Assembly (NCBI GenBank): GCA_947074265.1
Contig: CAMTPD010000084.1
Coordinates: forward strand, 1 to 6,697
Source of the DNA: an uncultured Porphyromonadaceae bacterium
GTDB taxonomy: Bacteria > Bacteroidota > Bacteroidia > Bacteroidales > CAMTPD01
DNA length: 6,697 bases
Direction: 5' to 3'
Shown: piece by piece, positions 5,458 to 6,697 of the stretch
Layout: each line of letters starts with the position of its first letter
Position numbering within the stretch: position 1 is the first letter of the stretch
Position numbers and translations under genes: made by a program
The notes under the pieces: generated by a model
Database searches by the model: none
Told to the model about the DNA's origin: nothing
Seen by the model: the letters and a program-made list of their open reading frames with translations, nothing else

Positions 5458-6570
5458 ATGATAAAGAAATCGCTTACTCTTTTACATAAATACATTGGGC
5501 TAGTATGTGGTGTGGTACTCAGTATCACATTACTCACCGGAGCATTGCTTGTATACGAGCAACCGCTTACACGCTTCTTTAATCAGGAACGTTATTATCA
5601 TAAGAATTCCGACACAACAAGCAACGATTTCCACTCCGTAATCAACCAATTGAATGCAAGTTTAGAAGACCATACCTTAACAGGACTAACTTGGTACAAT
5701 GCCCCTGATCGAACTTGGAGTGCCAATGTTGCTGATAGTAGAGATTTATTTTTCTTTATTCCACAAACAGGTGAAGTTGTAGAGCAATTTTCATATGGAG
5801 ACTCTTTTTTCTACCAGATCATGGCTCTCCATCGCTGGTTACTTTCATCTGAGATTGGGCGTCCTATCGTTGGCACTTGCACCATCCTTTTTTCGTTTTT
5901 GCTCATTTGTGGTTTTATTGTTTGGCTACCACTACGCAAGAAACAAGTAAAAAACAGACTTACTTTTGACTCGTCAAGAGGTAAAAAAAGAAAACTATTA
6001 GATGCACATGCTATCGTCGGACTTTATTTCGTTCCATTTCTTTTACTGATGTCTGTTACCGGCCCTACATGGTCGTTCCCTTGGTATCGTTCAGCCTTGA
6101 CACAACTTCTTGGTGGCACTCCTACTACAGGAAAACCTCAGGCTAAAGGCAAAAAGGAGGCTGTAAAACCTACATTACAACTCACTTCCACAGAATGGAG
6201 CAATCTATTTGACGCGATAAAAAAAGTATCACCTGATTTTATTTCAGCTACCGTTGCCCTCGATCAGCCACAAACAAACACGATCGAAGTAAAAGTATTA
6301 CCACAAAATGGTATTAGCCACAAAATACGTGATACCTACAAAATAGATATAGAAACAGGAAATGTTACTGATATAAAACTTTGGAAAGATGGATCGCGAA
6401 ACGACAAACTTCGCTCATGGTTCTTTGCCATACACTCCGGATCATTCGGTGGAGAAGTTACACAATTCATCTACTTCATAGTTTGTCTTATAGCCTCATC
6501 GCTACCTATTACCGGATATATTATTTGGTATCAGCGTAGACAACAAGCAAGGATAAGACATAAGCGTTAA
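5458..6570 (+). CDS. PepSY-domain membrane protein, probable siderophore-iron reductase (XusC/FpvG-like)
   Basis: This 370-residue inner-membrane protein follows the receptor on the same strand. It has four membrane helices (about 13-33, 138-158, 186-206, 335-356) and two large periplasmic segments. Each segment carries a PepSY-like pattern: LFFFIPQTGEVVEQ (97-110) and YKIDIETGNVTDIKLW (294-309). Family motifs include LLHKYIGLVCG at the start, LHRWLL (124-129), DAHAIVGLYFVPFLLLMSVTGP (182-203) and AIHSGSFGGE (324-333). H10 and H184 sit at the cytoplasmic ends of helices and H125 and H326 at the periplasmic side, suiting heme or electron transfer (inference). Relatives such as FpvG of Pseudomonas help reduce ferric siderophores in the periplasm. 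The Lys/Arg-rich tail RRQQARIRHKR is cytoplasmic. The frame opens at 5416, but those extra codons cross the hairpin; the ATG at 5458 begins MIKKSLTLLHKY as the family does. No clear terminator follows. Confidence 0.9.
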   Translation: MIKKSLTLLHKYIGLVCGVVLSITLLTGALLVYEQPLTRFFNQERYYHKNSDTTSNDFHSVINQLNASLEDHTLTGLTWYNAPDRTWSANVADSRDLFFFIPQTGEVVEQFSYGDSFFYQIMALHRWLLSSEIGRPIVGTCTILFSFLLICGFIVWLPLRKKQVKNRLTFDSSRGKKRKLLDAHAIVGLYFVPFLLLMSVTGPTWSFPWYRSALTQLLGGTPTTGKPQAKGKKEAVKPTLQLTSTEWSNLFDAIKKVSPDFISATVALDQPQTNTIEVKVLPQNGISHKIRDTYKIDIETGNVTDIKLWKDGSRNDKLRSWFFAIHSGSFGGEVTQFIYFIVCLIASSLPITGYIIWYQRRQQARIRHKR

Positions 6571-6619
6571 TCAACTTTAGTTTTCAAGTTAGCGGCAACA
6601 GTTTATATTGTAAAACGGT

Positions 6620-6627
6620 TAACTTTG
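6620..6627 (+). promoter_or_regulatory. -7 promoter element ahead of a possible next gene
   Basis: TAACTTTG is a perfect match to the TAnnTTTG consensus, placed 43 bases before the ATG at 6671. No TTTG is found at the -33 position with normal spacing, so support is partial. The 127 bases after the PepSY gene otherwise hold only short, weak inverted repeats. Confidence 0.35.
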
Positions 6628-6670
6628 TAATCAGTGTTCTTTTTAGAAGAGCGCACAATTAACAATCCTA

Positions 6671-6697
6671 ATGACCTATTCCATGTTTCATCGAAAT
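6671..6697 (+). CDS. Possible 5' end of a further gene, cut by the window end
   Basis: An ATG opens a frame of nine codons (MTYSMFHRN) that is still open at the last base, with a second in-frame ATG at 6683. The candidate -7 element at 6620-6627 would give a leader of about 35-40 bases. Nine residues are too few to identify a family, and the true start may be further downstream or the frame may not be a gene. Confidence 0.3.

Overview
The window looks like chromosome from a member of the Bacteroidota, probably Bacteroidales. Three things point that way: a TonB-dependent receptor carrying the N-terminal carboxypeptidase-regulatory-like domain typical of that phylum, start codons with no recognisable Shine-Dalgarno sequence, and promoter-like elements matching the Bacteroides -7 consensus TAnnTTTG. 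I cannot name the genus. Base composition is moderately AT-rich and even. I see no insertion sequence, phage gene, tRNA, rRNA or CRISPR array.

Layout. Two genes lie on the minus strand in the left part. A 285-residue membrane protein of the DUF4396 type (57-914) carries a striking Met/Asp/His-rich loop. A 559-residue transporter of the AspT/YidE type (1086-2765) has two central TrkA-C domains. Each has its own intrinsic terminator (3-45 and 994-1046), so they are probably separate transcription units. A 148-base divergent promoter region (2766-2913) separates them from two plus-strand genes: a complete TonB-dependent siderophore-type receptor (2914-5292) and a four-helix PepSY membrane protein (5458-6570). 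The 165-base gap between these two holds a long imperfect hairpin and complementary segments that could pair in alternative ways. The window closes with a perfect -7 element and the first nine codons of a possible next gene (6671-6697).

How they may work together. The receptor and PepSY protein form the known pairing of outer-membrane ferric-siderophore import and inner-membrane reductive release, as in FpvA/FpvG of Pseudomonas and XusA/XusC of Bacteroides. No surface lipoprotein of the XusB kind lies between them here. The DUF4396 protein has a loop suited to soft-metal binding, which may point to copper; this is inference. The AspT-like transporter has no substrate readable from sequence and may be an unrelated neighbour.

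For three genes the longest open frame overstates the N-terminus. I chose internal ATGs at 914, 2765 and 5458. The first two are supported by a terminator and a promoter-like element lying inside the extra sequence. The most interesting points are the metal-binding-like loop, the twin palindromes upstream of that gene, the 15-bp tandem duplication that creates a three-codon leader frame before the receptor, and the switch-like gap between receptor and reductase.
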